Source: JAKQLP01 sp964562165 (GTDB lineage Bacteria; Patescibacteriota; Dojkabacteria; B142; OLB20). Taken from it: a DNA stretch of 64,000 bases. The stretch is from contig CAZLRZ010000001.1 in NCBI GenBank assembly GCA_964562165.1, positions 1 through 64,000 of the forward strand, read 5' to 3'. The position numbers and the translations under genes were made by a program. The notes under the pieces were generated by a model. That model made no database searches. It had not been told where the DNA came from and saw only the letters and a program-made list of their open reading frames with translations. Below, in pieces: positions 6,437-14,751 of the stretch. Position 1 is the first letter of the stretch, and each line of letters starts with the position of its first letter.

Positions 6437-8452
6437 TTATGTTGTTAAATTCGTTTTTATCACACTTTTTTGGGGCTGAACATCTTTTACTCCCGAAATC
6501 TCCTCCTTATCTTTACTTTCCATTGCCAAAATTTCTCTAAGATTAGTTGTTATTAAGTTATGTTCGTTTTCGCTTGCTAATACTTGTATTGCAACATGAT
6601 TATAATCGGCAAAGAATAAGCCTTCACCAATACCCGCTGAAAGTAGGTAATCCTTTTCTCCATCTGATAAATAAAAGACTTTTTGAATTTGATCAACTGC
6701 AGCGGCATTTTGCTTTAACAATAATTGAATTGACGAGTTGTTAACTACGGCCTTTCCGTAATCGGATGTTAAAAAGTCATTAACATCTTGTGTGATTGTT
6801 GTTACTCCTAAGCCGTATTTCCTTGATCTTTTTACAATAGAATAGACAAAACGAGCCGCATCAGGATATTGCATCATCCACCAAGCCTCATCAATAATTA
6901 GAATACGTTGTCGCTTATCCTTTTTAACTAAAGTCCAGATATAGTCTAACATCACATACATTGCTACAGGTCTGAGTTCATCTGACAAATCTCTAATACT
7001 GAAGGCTGTAAAGGTATTATTTATTTTTACATTCGTAGCCTGGTCAAAAACACCTGCAGCGCTACCTTTAATAAATCTTTCGATTTTACTGGCTAGTAGA
7101 TGGGCTTCGTCTTCGGCCATTGCATTAAGGATTTTATACAAATCTTCTAATAGTGGTGGAGGTCTTCGTTGAGTGGATGGATCAGGAGTAATCCCCTTTT
7201 CTTTATATGTCAAAATCAAGGCCCTATCAAGAATAGCAGTTTCTATTGGGCTTATTGTGCCCCCGACCATAATTCTAATTAGGCCTTGTAAAAATAGGAT
7301 CTTAAATCTCAATTCATCTTCATCCTTTTCGAAAATACCTGATAGTTCAAATGGATTTAGTTTAGCCCCGGAATCTTGAGAGAATGTAATATATTCCCCG
7401 CCAATAGCATTTGTGAGTTTTTCATATTCTTTTTCAGGATCGATAATCATAACGTGGGTTCCAAGCATCAAACTACGCATTGCTTCTAGTTTTACAAAAT
7501 AACTTTTTCCGGCTCCAGAGGTTGCGAATATTACCATATTAGGGTTAGGCATTTGGAACCTATCAAAAATGATCAAACTTTTATTGTGCTTATTTATTCC
7601 ATACATTATGCCGTCATCCATTGTAAGTTCCGAGGATACAAATGGGAACGTTGTCGCTAATGAGGTTGTGTCCATATTCCTATTAAGATAGATTTTGTCA
7701 TATCCCAAAGGAAGCGTGGAAATAAAGCCCTGCTCTTGTTGTAATGATGCAACTTTAACAATTACACCTATTGCAGAAAGAGTTGATTCAACATTTCTTG
7801 AAATTTCTTCAAGTTCTTTAAGGTTAGTTGAACGAATAGTTACATATAGGGCAAAGTGGAAGAACTTCTGATTGCCCGAGGCGATCTGATCTTGGAGTTC
7901 TTCAGCTGAACGCAATGCGACTTTAACATTTGGGTCTGGTAGCTTGCCTGATTCTAGGTCAATATTAATAGTCGCTTGGAATTCAGTGATTTTTCTCTTT
8001 AACCTTTGTAATACAAGGCCCGAATCTGTTGGATAATAAAAAGTCGAAATTGTAATAGGTTTCTCAAAGTTTATTAGAGGAGACAGCCAATTTGCGCCCA
8101 CCCAGGTTGGGAATCCTGTCGCAAAGAAAGTTCTAAAATATTTACTACCGATTTGCATATTGTTGAAATCGATTTCGATTGCAGGTGGAGCAATAATATC
8201 TTTAACATCAACGATACCTTCTGAGAAATTTTTAATTGCGTCTTCTTCTAGTTCACTATCCGTTTTGGTTTCAGTAACCTTTACTTGTGGCTTGCCCATA
8301 ACTGACTCTAGAGCCTGTTTAATTCCGGTGCTTTGTTGTGGGGCAGCCTGCGTAGACTGAGCCCCCGCCACAGCAGTATTAGACTGAGGCCCAGCTTCTT
8401 GAGTTTGTGGTTTTGAAGGTTTTCTTCCTAATAGTGCGTCTAATATATTCAT
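6437..8452 (-). CDS. virB4: VirB4/TraC-family ATPase of a T4SS-like apparatus
   Basis: 671 aa. A Gln/Pro/Ala-rich low-complexity tail occupies residues 15-50. The HerA/FtsK-type ATPase core has Walker A T-S-G-A-G-K-S at about 310-317 and Walker B I-L-I-I-D-E-A-W at about 518-525, followed by a conserved T-I-T-Q-D-V-N sensor segment. VirB4 proteins are hexameric ATPases powering conjugation-type secretion or pilus assembly at the membrane. The usual N-terminal domain is largely supplied by the separate preceding gene. Start and preceding stop overlap as TAATG. No relaxase, VirD4 or pilin gene is in the window, so export of DNA, protein or pilin remains open. Confidence 0.9.
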   Translation of the reverse strand: MNILDALLGRKPSKPQTQEAGPQSNTAVAGAQSTQAAPQQSTGIKQALESVMGKPQVKVTETKTDSELEEDAIKNFSEGIVDVKDIIAPPAIEIDFNNMQIGSKYFRTFFATGFPTWVGANWLSPLINFEKPITISTFYYPTDSGLVLQRLKRKITEFQATINIDLESGKLPDPNVKVALRSAEELQDQIASGNQKFFHFALYVTIRSTNLKELEEISRNVESTLSAIGVIVKVASLQQEQGFISTLPLGYDKIYLNRNMDTTSLATTFPFVSSELTMDDGIMYGINKHNKSLIIFDRFQMPNPNMVIFATSGAGKSYFVKLEAMRSLMLGTHVMIIDPEKEYEKLTNAIGGEYITFSQDSGAKLNPFELSGIFEKDEDELRFKILFLQGLIRIMVGGTISPIETAILDRALILTYKEKGITPDPSTQRRPPPLLEDLYKILNAMAEDEAHLLASKIERFIKGSAAGVFDQATNVKINNTFTAFSIRDLSDELRPVAMYVMLDYIWTLVKKDKRQRILIIDEAWWMMQYPDAARFVYSIVKRSRKYGLGVTTITQDVNDFLTSDYGKAVVNNSSIQLLLKQNAAAVDQIQKVFYLSDGEKDYLLSAGIGEGLFFADYNHVAIQVLASENEHNLITTNLREILAMESKDKEEISGVKDVQPQKSVIKTNLTT

Positions 8453-9117
8453 TATTTACTTGATGTATATTGTGTAGTTTTAAGTTGTAATTTCGAAACC
8501 CCTAATTTATCAGGATCGTACATAGAATAATAAAGCCTGATAAGCCTATCATTATCTAATTGGAATGCATTTAGCCCAATATTTTTAAATTGTTTTATAA
8601 AATTCTCTCTTTTTGGGAATAATCTTGGCTTTACTTCATCTAGCATTGAATTTATGTTTATGATCCTTTCTTTTTTGCCAAAGAACTGTTTAACTCCACT
8701 CGTTTTCTGAACTGTGCCTCCACTTTCTGGGATTACAATATAGAAGGTTTTGTCTAGGATATCTTTATTGGCAGTTAGATTCTGAATAAATTGCATATAA
8801 ATATCAATTTGCCTTTTTAGGGCATCAGAAATTTGCTTTTCCCTATATACCTTTAGTCTGTCGATATATCCACTAATATCAGTTCTTTCGGTCTTAATTA
8901 CTATTTGAAAAGGGAAGTCCAAGGAATTCAAAATTGCAGCAAAGCTCATAATCTTCATGTCTTGTTCTTTTTCTGACAACAAATCGAAGTTTAAAGCATT
9001 TACCTCAAGCACCATTGAAATCATTCCGTTTTTCAAAATGACCAAATCATCGCGAATATCTTCTATTGCAAGATGCTGTTGAGTGCTAGGACTTGTTGAT
9101 GGACCGAATAATCCCAT
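8452..9117 (-). CDS. VirB4/TraC N-terminal-like domain protein (separate subunit)
   Basis: 221 aa. The sequence opens with a disordered Ser/Thr/Gln segment, then I-E-D-I-R-D-D-L-V-I-L-K-N-G, which resembles the start of the TraC/VirB4 N-terminal domain. Mixed alpha/beta sequence follows. There is no P-loop. It lies between the PrgI gene and virB4, overlapping both by TAATG junctions (9117 and 8452). In CPR genomes this three-gene arrangement recurs; here the N-domain of the ATPase seems to be an independent polypeptide. A soluble cytoplasmic partner of VirB4 is the best inference. Confidence 0.75.
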   Translation of the reverse strand: MGLFGPSTSPSTQQHLAIEDIRDDLVILKNGMISMVLEVNALNFDLLSEKEQDMKIMSFAAILNSLDFPFQIVIKTERTDISGYIDRLKVYREKQISDALKRQIDIYMQFIQNLTANKDILDKTFYIVIPESGGTVQKTSGVKQFFGKKERIININSMLDEVKPRLFPKRENFIKQFKNIGLNAFQLDNDRLIRLYYSMYDPDKLGVSKLQLKTTQYTSSK

Positions 9118-10124
9118 TAATTTATAGCTTTTATAACTAAATCTAATAATTTCCCTTCTTCTATATTAACGCTTATGCGATCAAAGTTGAAGTTTGGTTT
9201 TGATATGTCTAAGTAATAATCGCCACTTGGCAATTGATTGATTAATTCAAACCGTCCATCCGCATTGCTGTTTAACGACCTCACCAATTTGCCAGACAAA
9301 TCAATAATATCAATTTTCGCAGATTTCACAGGTTGATTGAATGCATCAACAACAATTCCTGTTAAAAATAGCTTAATATTATTATTCTTTACTACTGCAG
9401 CAGTAGGATTTGAAGTGTTAAAATCCACCGGCCTATTTACCCTACTTGTCATTGGTTTAAAAGATACTGCATAATTTGAGCCCTCGTATAATTTTTCGCC
9501 CTTGAAATCCTGCGTGATTGAATCGGCAATGGTCTCGGGCTTTTTGTACATAGTGTCGTTTTGTGGTGGAGTGTTTTCTGCCACCTGAGCAGTTCTTTGT
9601 GGCTTTTCGCCTTGGATTTCCGGGACTTGATTAAACAAGAAATCAAAATGTTCGTTTATTTTGCTGAGATTGTCATCCTCAAATTTGTCTAGTTTTTCTT
9701 CTTCTACAGATAGTTTTTCAAGGGGTTGATCAGGAATGTTAGCAACACGCATTCGTGATAAAGCATTATCGATTTCTTTACCAGGAGCTTTTGTGACAGT
9801 TTCCGCTTTTGATTCCTGAAGGATTTCAGGAACTACAGGCGTTTTGCGCCATAATCTTTCTTGGGGTTCAAAAAGGCTATTTACAAAGTTTTGAAGATAT
9901 ATAACTGCAGACTGACCATTTATTTTGACAACTGCCAGAATAATTCCTCCGCCAATAGAAATAGCGATAAAAATATATTTTAAGATTTCGGGGATTTCCG
10001 AGTAGTAGAGCAAAAGGGCTAATATAAAGCCTACAGCCAAATATCCAAACTGTTTTACAGTAAAGAACCCGAATAGTTTGAACTCAACATCCATAAAATT
10101 ATGGGGCACTGGATGTCTTTCCAT
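9117..10124 (-). CDS. PrgI-family membrane protein fused to a carboxypeptidase-regulatory-like domain
   Basis: 335 aa. Residues 1-95 match PrgI: H-P-V-P-x-N-F...F-G-F-F-T-V-K-Q near the N-terminus, two membrane helices (about 24-40 and 47-65), then N-F-V-N-S-L-F-E-P-Q-E-R. A charged, probably disordered linker (about 100-245) follows. The last 85 residues form a beta-sandwich like carboxypeptidase regulatory domains (L-T-G-I-V-V-D...P-V-K-S-A-K-I...A-D-G-R-F-E-L...P-S-G-D-Y). PrgI proteins are VirB3-like membrane components of type IV secretion systems. The C-terminal fusion is atypical. The stop overlaps the next start (TAATG). Confidence 0.85.
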   Translation of the reverse strand: MERHPVPHNFMDVEFKLFGFFTVKQFGYLAVGFILALLLYYSEIPEILKYIFIAISIGGGIILAVVKINGQSAVIYLQNFVNSLFEPQERLWRKTPVVPEILQESKAETVTKAPGKEIDNALSRMRVANIPDQPLEKLSVEEEKLDKFEDDNLSKINEHFDFLFNQVPEIQGEKPQRTAQVAENTPPQNDTMYKKPETIADSITQDFKGEKLYEGSNYAVSFKPMTSRVNRPVDFNTSNPTAAVVKNNNIKLFLTGIVVDAFNQPVKSAKIDIIDLSGKLVRSLNSNADGRFELINQLPSGDYYLDISKPNFNFDRISVNIEEGKLLDLVIKAIN

Positions 10125-10144
10125 TGAATTTAAAAAATTTTAAC

Positions 10145-10612
10145 TTATTTAATATCAACAATCACATATTCATTTTCGCCTGCTGGCGTTGCGAATTGAA
10201 AAACTTGGTCTTTCTTTTTCCCAACAATTGCCATGCCTAGTGGGGCTTCAACTGAAATTTTACCGTTTGTTGGATCAGCTTCACTTGGGCCGACTAATTC
10301 AAAAGTTGATTTCGAATTGGTTGTTTTGTTTAATACAACGACAGTCTTGCCAATTGAGGCATTTGAACTGTTCTTGTTTTCAACGATTATTACAGCGTTT
10401 TTTATCATATCGTCTAATTCGACGATCTTTTTTTCGTTAAATTCTTTTTCATCCATTGCAGCTTTGTATGCCGCATTTTCTGAAAGATCTCCCTGCTCTC
10501 TAGCAGTTTCAATTTCGTCTGCAATCTTTTCCCGGAGTTTAGTTAAACGCTCTTCAAGCTCTTTTTTTAAGTCAACTAAGCCTTCTTTTGTAATTTGAAT
10601 TTTAGTATCCAT
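10145..10612 (-). CDS. greA: Transcription elongation factor GreA
   Basis: 155 aa, the normal GreA length. The N-terminal coiled coil (about 8-75) has D-L-S-E-N-A-A-Y-K-A-A at the loop, with the acidic tip residues conserved (D-L-S-E-N...M-D-E-K-E). The C-terminal FKBP-like domain (about 80-155) contains the S-V-E-A-P-L-G-M-A-I-V-G-K motif (family S-x-x-S-P-L-G-x-A-L-x-G). GreA reactivates backtracked RNA polymerase by stimulating transcript cleavage. Its start overlaps the upstream stop by one base, and it sits inside an envelope and secretion operon, an unusual neighbourhood for greA. Confidence 0.95.
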   Translation of the reverse strand: MDTKIQITKEGLVDLKKELEERLTKLREKIADEIETAREQGDLSENAAYKAAMDEKEFNEKKIVELDDMIKNAVIIVENKNSSNASIGKTVVVLNKTTNSKSTFELVGPSEADPTNGKISVEAPLGMAIVGKKKDQVFQFATPAGENEYVIVDIK

Positions 10613-13600
10613 TATCGGTTAATTTTAAAATTAAAAGTTTTTGAGTTTACAAACTGACCTTTGAATAAATATCCATTTGTTTGATTAATTGAGTTTTCAG
10701 TTATAGGAACCACATGATCCAGTGTATCTTCAAACAAAAACTCTAAATCATAATTGATTAAGGTACCGGAAATGGAATTTATCTTGAAAAGATAATTATA
10801 GCTTGAATCGGTAGTTTTTTCAAAAACTCCAGTTTTATAATTTAACCCATATTTTAAGTCGTCATCGGGAAGGACTATAGCGCATATCTTTTGAAGGCTC
10901 AGAACATCAAAGGCTTGAGAATAATTTTCGGTTGCTGTCTCATTTATTTCAAGTTCGGCTATGCTACTTGGCATACAAAAATATGTATTCGCAATTCCAT
11001 CGGCATTAAATTTTACTTTAAAACTTTTTACCGTAGATAAATCCTTTTTAACTGTAATATTACCTGAAAACTCAATTTCGCTAAGGCTATTAAATTTGTT
11101 TGTTGATCCATCGGAATTCATACCGATATATATTTGATCTTTTACAGAACTTTCAGGCACTAAACTCATTATAAATCTCTGGAAAATTGGGTCGTTACTA
11201 AAAAGCTTTATATCTTTTGAATTAACAGCCGATTCAATTGATTTCCCAACAGACTTATCTTTAAAGACATTATTTACTTTGTTTTCCAACAAATTTGAAC
11301 TGTACGAAATCACAAGATTGCTTCGCTGTTGATCTGTAGCATCAGAAGAAAGTAAATTATTGAATACATCAAAGAAATTATCGGAATTAAAAACCTTTTG
11401 TTTAAAATTGAGATCGTTATTTTCTCCGGTAATCATAGCAAAAGCATTTAGATTCACAATTATTCCCATATCTACATTAGTAGCCTCTTTTGCCTCGACT
11501 AATTCTTCGACTTCATCATAAAAAAGATCCATATCCGATATATAGTTTATATCGTCAAAAACAATATTACCCTGAGTAAGTATTTTTTTGCTAACTAAGG
11601 TTATATCTTTAAATGCAGCTTGCGAAAGATTGGGGTTCGTATTTTGAAACTCAGAAAAGTTTACAAATTTTACGGTAATAATTTTGGCATTTTGTACGCC
11701 AAATAAATAATATCCAACTAACTTTCCGCCACTAGCATAAAATCTTTGATTGTCCTGAATTAAAAGAAGATAGTTTTTAATTTTATCTTTTCCGGTAATT
11801 AGATTGAGATTATTCACAGATTCAACTATTTTGCTACCCTCATTTTGAGTATCAACCACATCTTTTACTTCATCTCCAATTAGACTGACAACCCAACCCG
11901 GCATGGATTCAAGGGCAACTAAAATTTTCTTTGAATTTTCCTCCATCGCCTTATTACCTAAAGAAAGTAAGGATTTATTTGAATTCAGACTGTTCAGATC
12001 TTCTAAATAATCGGCTTTAGTGCTTGAGATTACTAATTGATCATCTAGCCTTTGGACAAATCCGGGGGAAAACTTTGTTTTGAAACTATCTAAAGGAATA
12101 AGCGACTTTGAAAAATTATCCAGACCCGAAAAATATTGTTCTAATTGCGAAATAAAGATTCGAGCATTTGCATAGTCATCGTTTTTATTAAAAATGATAA
12201 ACACATACTCTAAATCTTTCAGCCTAGCTTCAATGTTATTGATATTGTCTAATATCTCATTAGTTTTAACATTAATCTCATTAAAGTTGTAAGTATCCCT
12301 CGACTTAGATATGGTGGTTATGTTTTGCCTTAAAAAGAAAACTTCTTTGGATAAATTTAATACAGGCGACAAGAATATAAAATAAACAATTAAAAAGGTT
12401 ATTATCCCAACCATCCATAGGCCAAATTCCCTTAATGTTAGGTTCTTAAATATATTTACTTTTTGTTTTATTCTTATAAACAAATCATTTAGCCAATTAT
12501 CGAACCTTTCCAAAGGTGTTCTATCCGGTTTTTTTTGAAGCGCCTCTCTTAGATTGTTATTTGCTAAAATAATACTACCCTTTCTGGCTCTTTCTTGGTT
12601 TTTTCGCTCTGCTATTAGTCTTGCTAAAGCTCCTTCGCTATTAAGGTTTGAGGTGTTAACTTCGGGGATGGTTGGATCGTCTTCTTTTGAAGCAATAAAG
12701 AAGAAATCAAGGAATCCTTTCTTCTGTTCTTTTCGATTCTTTGAGCCGGAAATTGGAATTAGTTCTTTTTCAAGTGAAGACACATTTCCATTTACTTCGC
12801 TCAGCCTTGCTTTAATAAAATCTATCGTTTGCGATAAAGCTCTATCAAATGAAATTCTCGGAGACCATCCGATAGACGTTAGATTAGTAGCCGGTTTATA
12901 TAACTTGATTGGTGGCAATGTATTATCGTTCTGGTCAAATTGGATTTCTTTCGCAGAAGGAATCAGTTCTATCATCTTGTACGCAATACCTAATACAGAG
13001 ATTTCTTCTTCATTTGAAAGGGTGAAAATTTGCCCTTTTGTATTCGGAGAAAATTGAGCCTTTATTATCCCGTATGCGGCGTCTAAATAATGAATATAGA
13101 AGTCCGTATCTAATCCGTCCCCTGGAATTATCAACCTTTCACCTTGTAAAGCTTGAATAATTAATTTAACTATAAATGAGTCCAGATTAATTTCCATCCC
13201 CCTACCAAGTAATGTCCCTAAGCGAACTATCCTGGTATTTATTCCCACTTTCTCTTGATATTCTTTTACTAAACTTTCGGAATATCTTTGGATTTCGAGT
13301 TCGGAATAAACCGAATATTTTTCAGCAGTCTGCAATTCATAATTTAAATCAATAACTTTATTCCCAACAATTGTTTGATGAGCCTTAATAGAAGTGGTTA
13401 ACAAAAATTTGGCATCAAATTTTGCCGTAAGATCAAGCACAGTGTCTAAATAATTTGATGCCTGTAAAAATTCTTGCGTAGAAATTTTTTGGCTATAATC
13501 GGCATACTGATGATCCAGATAAAACACATAATCGAGCCTTCTCAAATCGCTTTGCAAAGTGCTTATACCACTATAATCCATCAGGATTAGATTTTGATAG

Positions 13601-13776
13601 GAATCAATTAATGGTAAATATTTTTCAACTTCCCGGCTGCCTCGATCAACAATAATTACAAACCCTCCTTGTTCTAAAAGGGATTTAGCAAGCTCTATAC
13701 CCAATAAGTCTTGCCCCCTAACAATAATTGAAGTTGGGAATTTTACTGCATTTTTTAATTGATTGGCAGTGACCAT
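10612..13776 (-). CDS. Giant fusion: SDR-epimerase-like domain, TM helix, DUF4012-like ectodomain
   Basis: 1054 aa. Residues about 15-330 follow an extended SDR/NAD-epimerase fold: a G-x-D-L-L-G nucleotide loop, R-I-V-R-L-G-T-L-L-G-R-G, P-G-D-G-L-D-T-D-F-Y-I-H-Y-L-D-A-A, and W-S-P-R-I-S-F at the end. The YxxxK catalytic pair is not intact: the region reads Y-S-V-Y-S-E-L-E, with no Lys. A basic linker and one TM helix (about 452-472) follow, then a roughly 570-residue domain resembling DUF4012 (N-Y-L-L-L-I-Q-D-N-Q near 675 and a nearby S-G-G-K-L-V-G). The topology implies a cytoplasmic SDR and an extracellular DUF4012. Enzyme activity is doubtful; function is unknown. Confidence 0.75.
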   Translation of the reverse strand: MVTANQLKNAVKFPTSIIVRGQDLLGIELAKSLLEQGGFVIIVDRGSREVEKYLPLIDSYQNLILMDYSGISTLQSDLRRLDYVFYLDHQYADYSQKISTQEFLQASNYLDTVLDLTAKFDAKFLLTTSIKAHQTIVGNKVIDLNYELQTAEKYSVYSELEIQRYSESLVKEYQEKVGINTRIVRLGTLLGRGMEINLDSFIVKLIIQALQGERLIIPGDGLDTDFYIHYLDAAYGIIKAQFSPNTKGQIFTLSNEEEISVLGIAYKMIELIPSAKEIQFDQNDNTLPPIKLYKPATNLTSIGWSPRISFDRALSQTIDFIKARLSEVNGNVSSLEKELIPISGSKNRKEQKKGFLDFFFIASKEDDPTIPEVNTSNLNSEGALARLIAERKNQERARKGSIILANNNLREALQKKPDRTPLERFDNWLNDLFIRIKQKVNIFKNLTLREFGLWMVGIITFLIVYFIFLSPVLNLSKEVFFLRQNITTISKSRDTYNFNEINVKTNEILDNINNIEARLKDLEYVFIIFNKNDDYANARIFISQLEQYFSGLDNFSKSLIPLDSFKTKFSPGFVQRLDDQLVISSTKADYLEDLNSLNSNKSLLSLGNKAMEENSKKILVALESMPGWVVSLIGDEVKDVVDTQNEGSKIVESVNNLNLITGKDKIKNYLLLIQDNQRFYASGGKLVGYYLFGVQNAKIITVKFVNFSEFQNTNPNLSQAAFKDITLVSKKILTQGNIVFDDINYISDMDLFYDEVEELVEAKEATNVDMGIIVNLNAFAMITGENNDLNFKQKVFNSDNFFDVFNNLLSSDATDQQRSNLVISYSSNLLENKVNNVFKDKSVGKSIESAVNSKDIKLFSNDPIFQRFIMSLVPESSVKDQIYIGMNSDGSTNKFNSLSEIEFSGNITVKKDLSTVKSFKVKFNADGIANTYFCMPSSIAELEINETATENYSQAFDVLSLQKICAIVLPDDDLKYGLNYKTGVFEKTTDSSYNYLFKINSISGTLINYDLEFLFEDTLDHVVPITENSINQTNGYLFKGQFVNSKTFNFKINR

Positions 13777-14459
13777 TAAATAGTTTTAATTATTTTAACC
13801 GGTTGCAAAAACAAATTTACCTCAAGATTAATTGTAAGATCCTTTAATTTATCCCGACTTTCTTGATCTTCGGGCAGGATCATAAACTCTAAAGAATCAT
13901 ATCCGTCTTTTTCAAATCGGATTTTATGCTGTCTACTAATATCTAATTCTAATTCATTTAAAGGAGTAGTTCCAATTTGTTCATCATCTATGAAAACGTT
14001 TACTTCTATAGGAGCAGAGATTACATTCAAAATTGGATTCTCATTTTTCTTAAAGTTTTTAGAAGCGTATAAAATATGCCCCTCCGTAAAAGCCTCTGAT
14101 GGGCCTAAATCGTAAGCCATAACAACTTCAACTCCCGAAATAAAATTTATTTCTTTGTTTAATTCAAAATATACATTGCCCGCTTCGGACTTTCTTTGGA
14201 GTTTGATCAAATGCATTCCTTCTTTAATGGTGTTAATTTCTGCAAAAGATTCATCATCCACAACATTGCCCTCAAGTTTTTCATCAACATAAATATCAAT
14301 ACTGCCTGAAAGGGATTTAACCTTTAATGTTGAATAAGTACTATCCTTATCAATCCCAATTAAAGATAAAAAGGAAAAGTCCCAACTATTCCATGGGGAC
14401 CAAATTCCAATAAGAACTAATACTATTAACAGTAAAACTATTCTGCCGAGGTTTTTCAA
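13776..14459 (-). CDS. Membrane-anchored PEGA-domain protein
   Basis: 227 aa from a TTG start, preceded by TGCTATAAT (TATAAT at 14482-14487) and a leader of about 16 nt. One TM helix occupies residues 6-20 (L-L-L-I-V-L-V-L-I-G). Two PEGA-like repeats follow: about 45-120 (S-G-S-I-D-I-Y-V-D-E-K-L) and about 128-190 (A-P-I-E-V-N-V-F-I-D-D-E-Q-I-G-T-T-P-L and F-E-K-D-G-Y). PEGA domains are small beta-sandwich modules of surface proteins. It is the first gene of the operon running to 5848, and its stop overlaps the next start (TAATG), which suggests a joint envelope role. Confidence 0.75.
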   Translation of the reverse strand: MKNLGRIVLLLIVLVLIGIWSPWNSWDFSFLSLIGIDKDSTYSTLKVKSLSGSIDIYVDEKLEGNVVDDESFAEINTIKEGMHLIKLQRKSEAGNVYFELNKEINFISGVEVVMAYDLGPSEAFTEGHILYASKNFKKNENPILNVISAPIEVNVFIDDEQIGTTPLNELELDISRQHKIRFEKDGYDSLEFMILPEDQESRDKLKDLTINLEVNLFLQPVKIIKTI

Positions 14460-14544
14460 TTTTTGATAACTATTTTCAAAAATTATAGCAATAAACCATG
14501 ATAACCTCTACTTTTATTTTCAATGAAATGATAAAATAATCATA

Positions 14545-14727
14545 AGCGATTAAGGATTTGGTGTAAGCCTTAAAAATTTAGTGATTACAACCAAATATTC
14601 TCTTGAGAGTCTTAAAATTTCAAGCTTTTGAAGATTTTAAGGAATAAAGGTGGCACCACCCAAGATTTTTATAAATTTAAGGGCCCTTTTAGATTGTATT
14701 TTATAATCTAAAGCGGCTCTTTTTTTA
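14545..14727 (+). promoter_or_regulatory. T-box riboswitch leader of aspS with very short Stem I
   Basis: The conserved T-box sequence AAAGGTGGCACCACCC lies at 14647-14662, 90 bases before the aspS start. Upstream are a Stem I-like helix (14556-14562 pairing with 14590-14596) whose 3' side carries a GAT triplet at 14583-14585, the expected Asp specifier, and a long hairpin (14611-14641) corresponding to Stem III. The AAAGG of the T-box can pair with CCTTT in 14684-14689, excluding the terminator. A -10 candidate (TAAAAT, 14532-14537) puts transcript start near 14545, so Stem I lacks the usual long distal arm. Specifier placement is inference. Confidence 0.85.
14680..14727 (+). terminator. T-box intrinsic terminator
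   Basis: AGGGCC pairs with GGCTCT and TTTAGATT pairs with AATCTAAA, forming a long hairpin ended by seven or more T residues at 14720-14727. The 5' arm overlaps the CCTTT used by the antiterminator, the standard mutually exclusive T-box switch. Uncharged tRNA(Asp) would favour read-through into aspS. Confidence 0.85.
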
Positions 14728-14751
14728 TTTATATTTTTTACCAAATACCAA

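Noticed and set aside
12554..13057. 167-residue + strand open frame inside the SDR-DUF4012 gene
   Set aside because: It has no recognisable motif, and the minus-strand gene has clear domain structure and operon overlaps.
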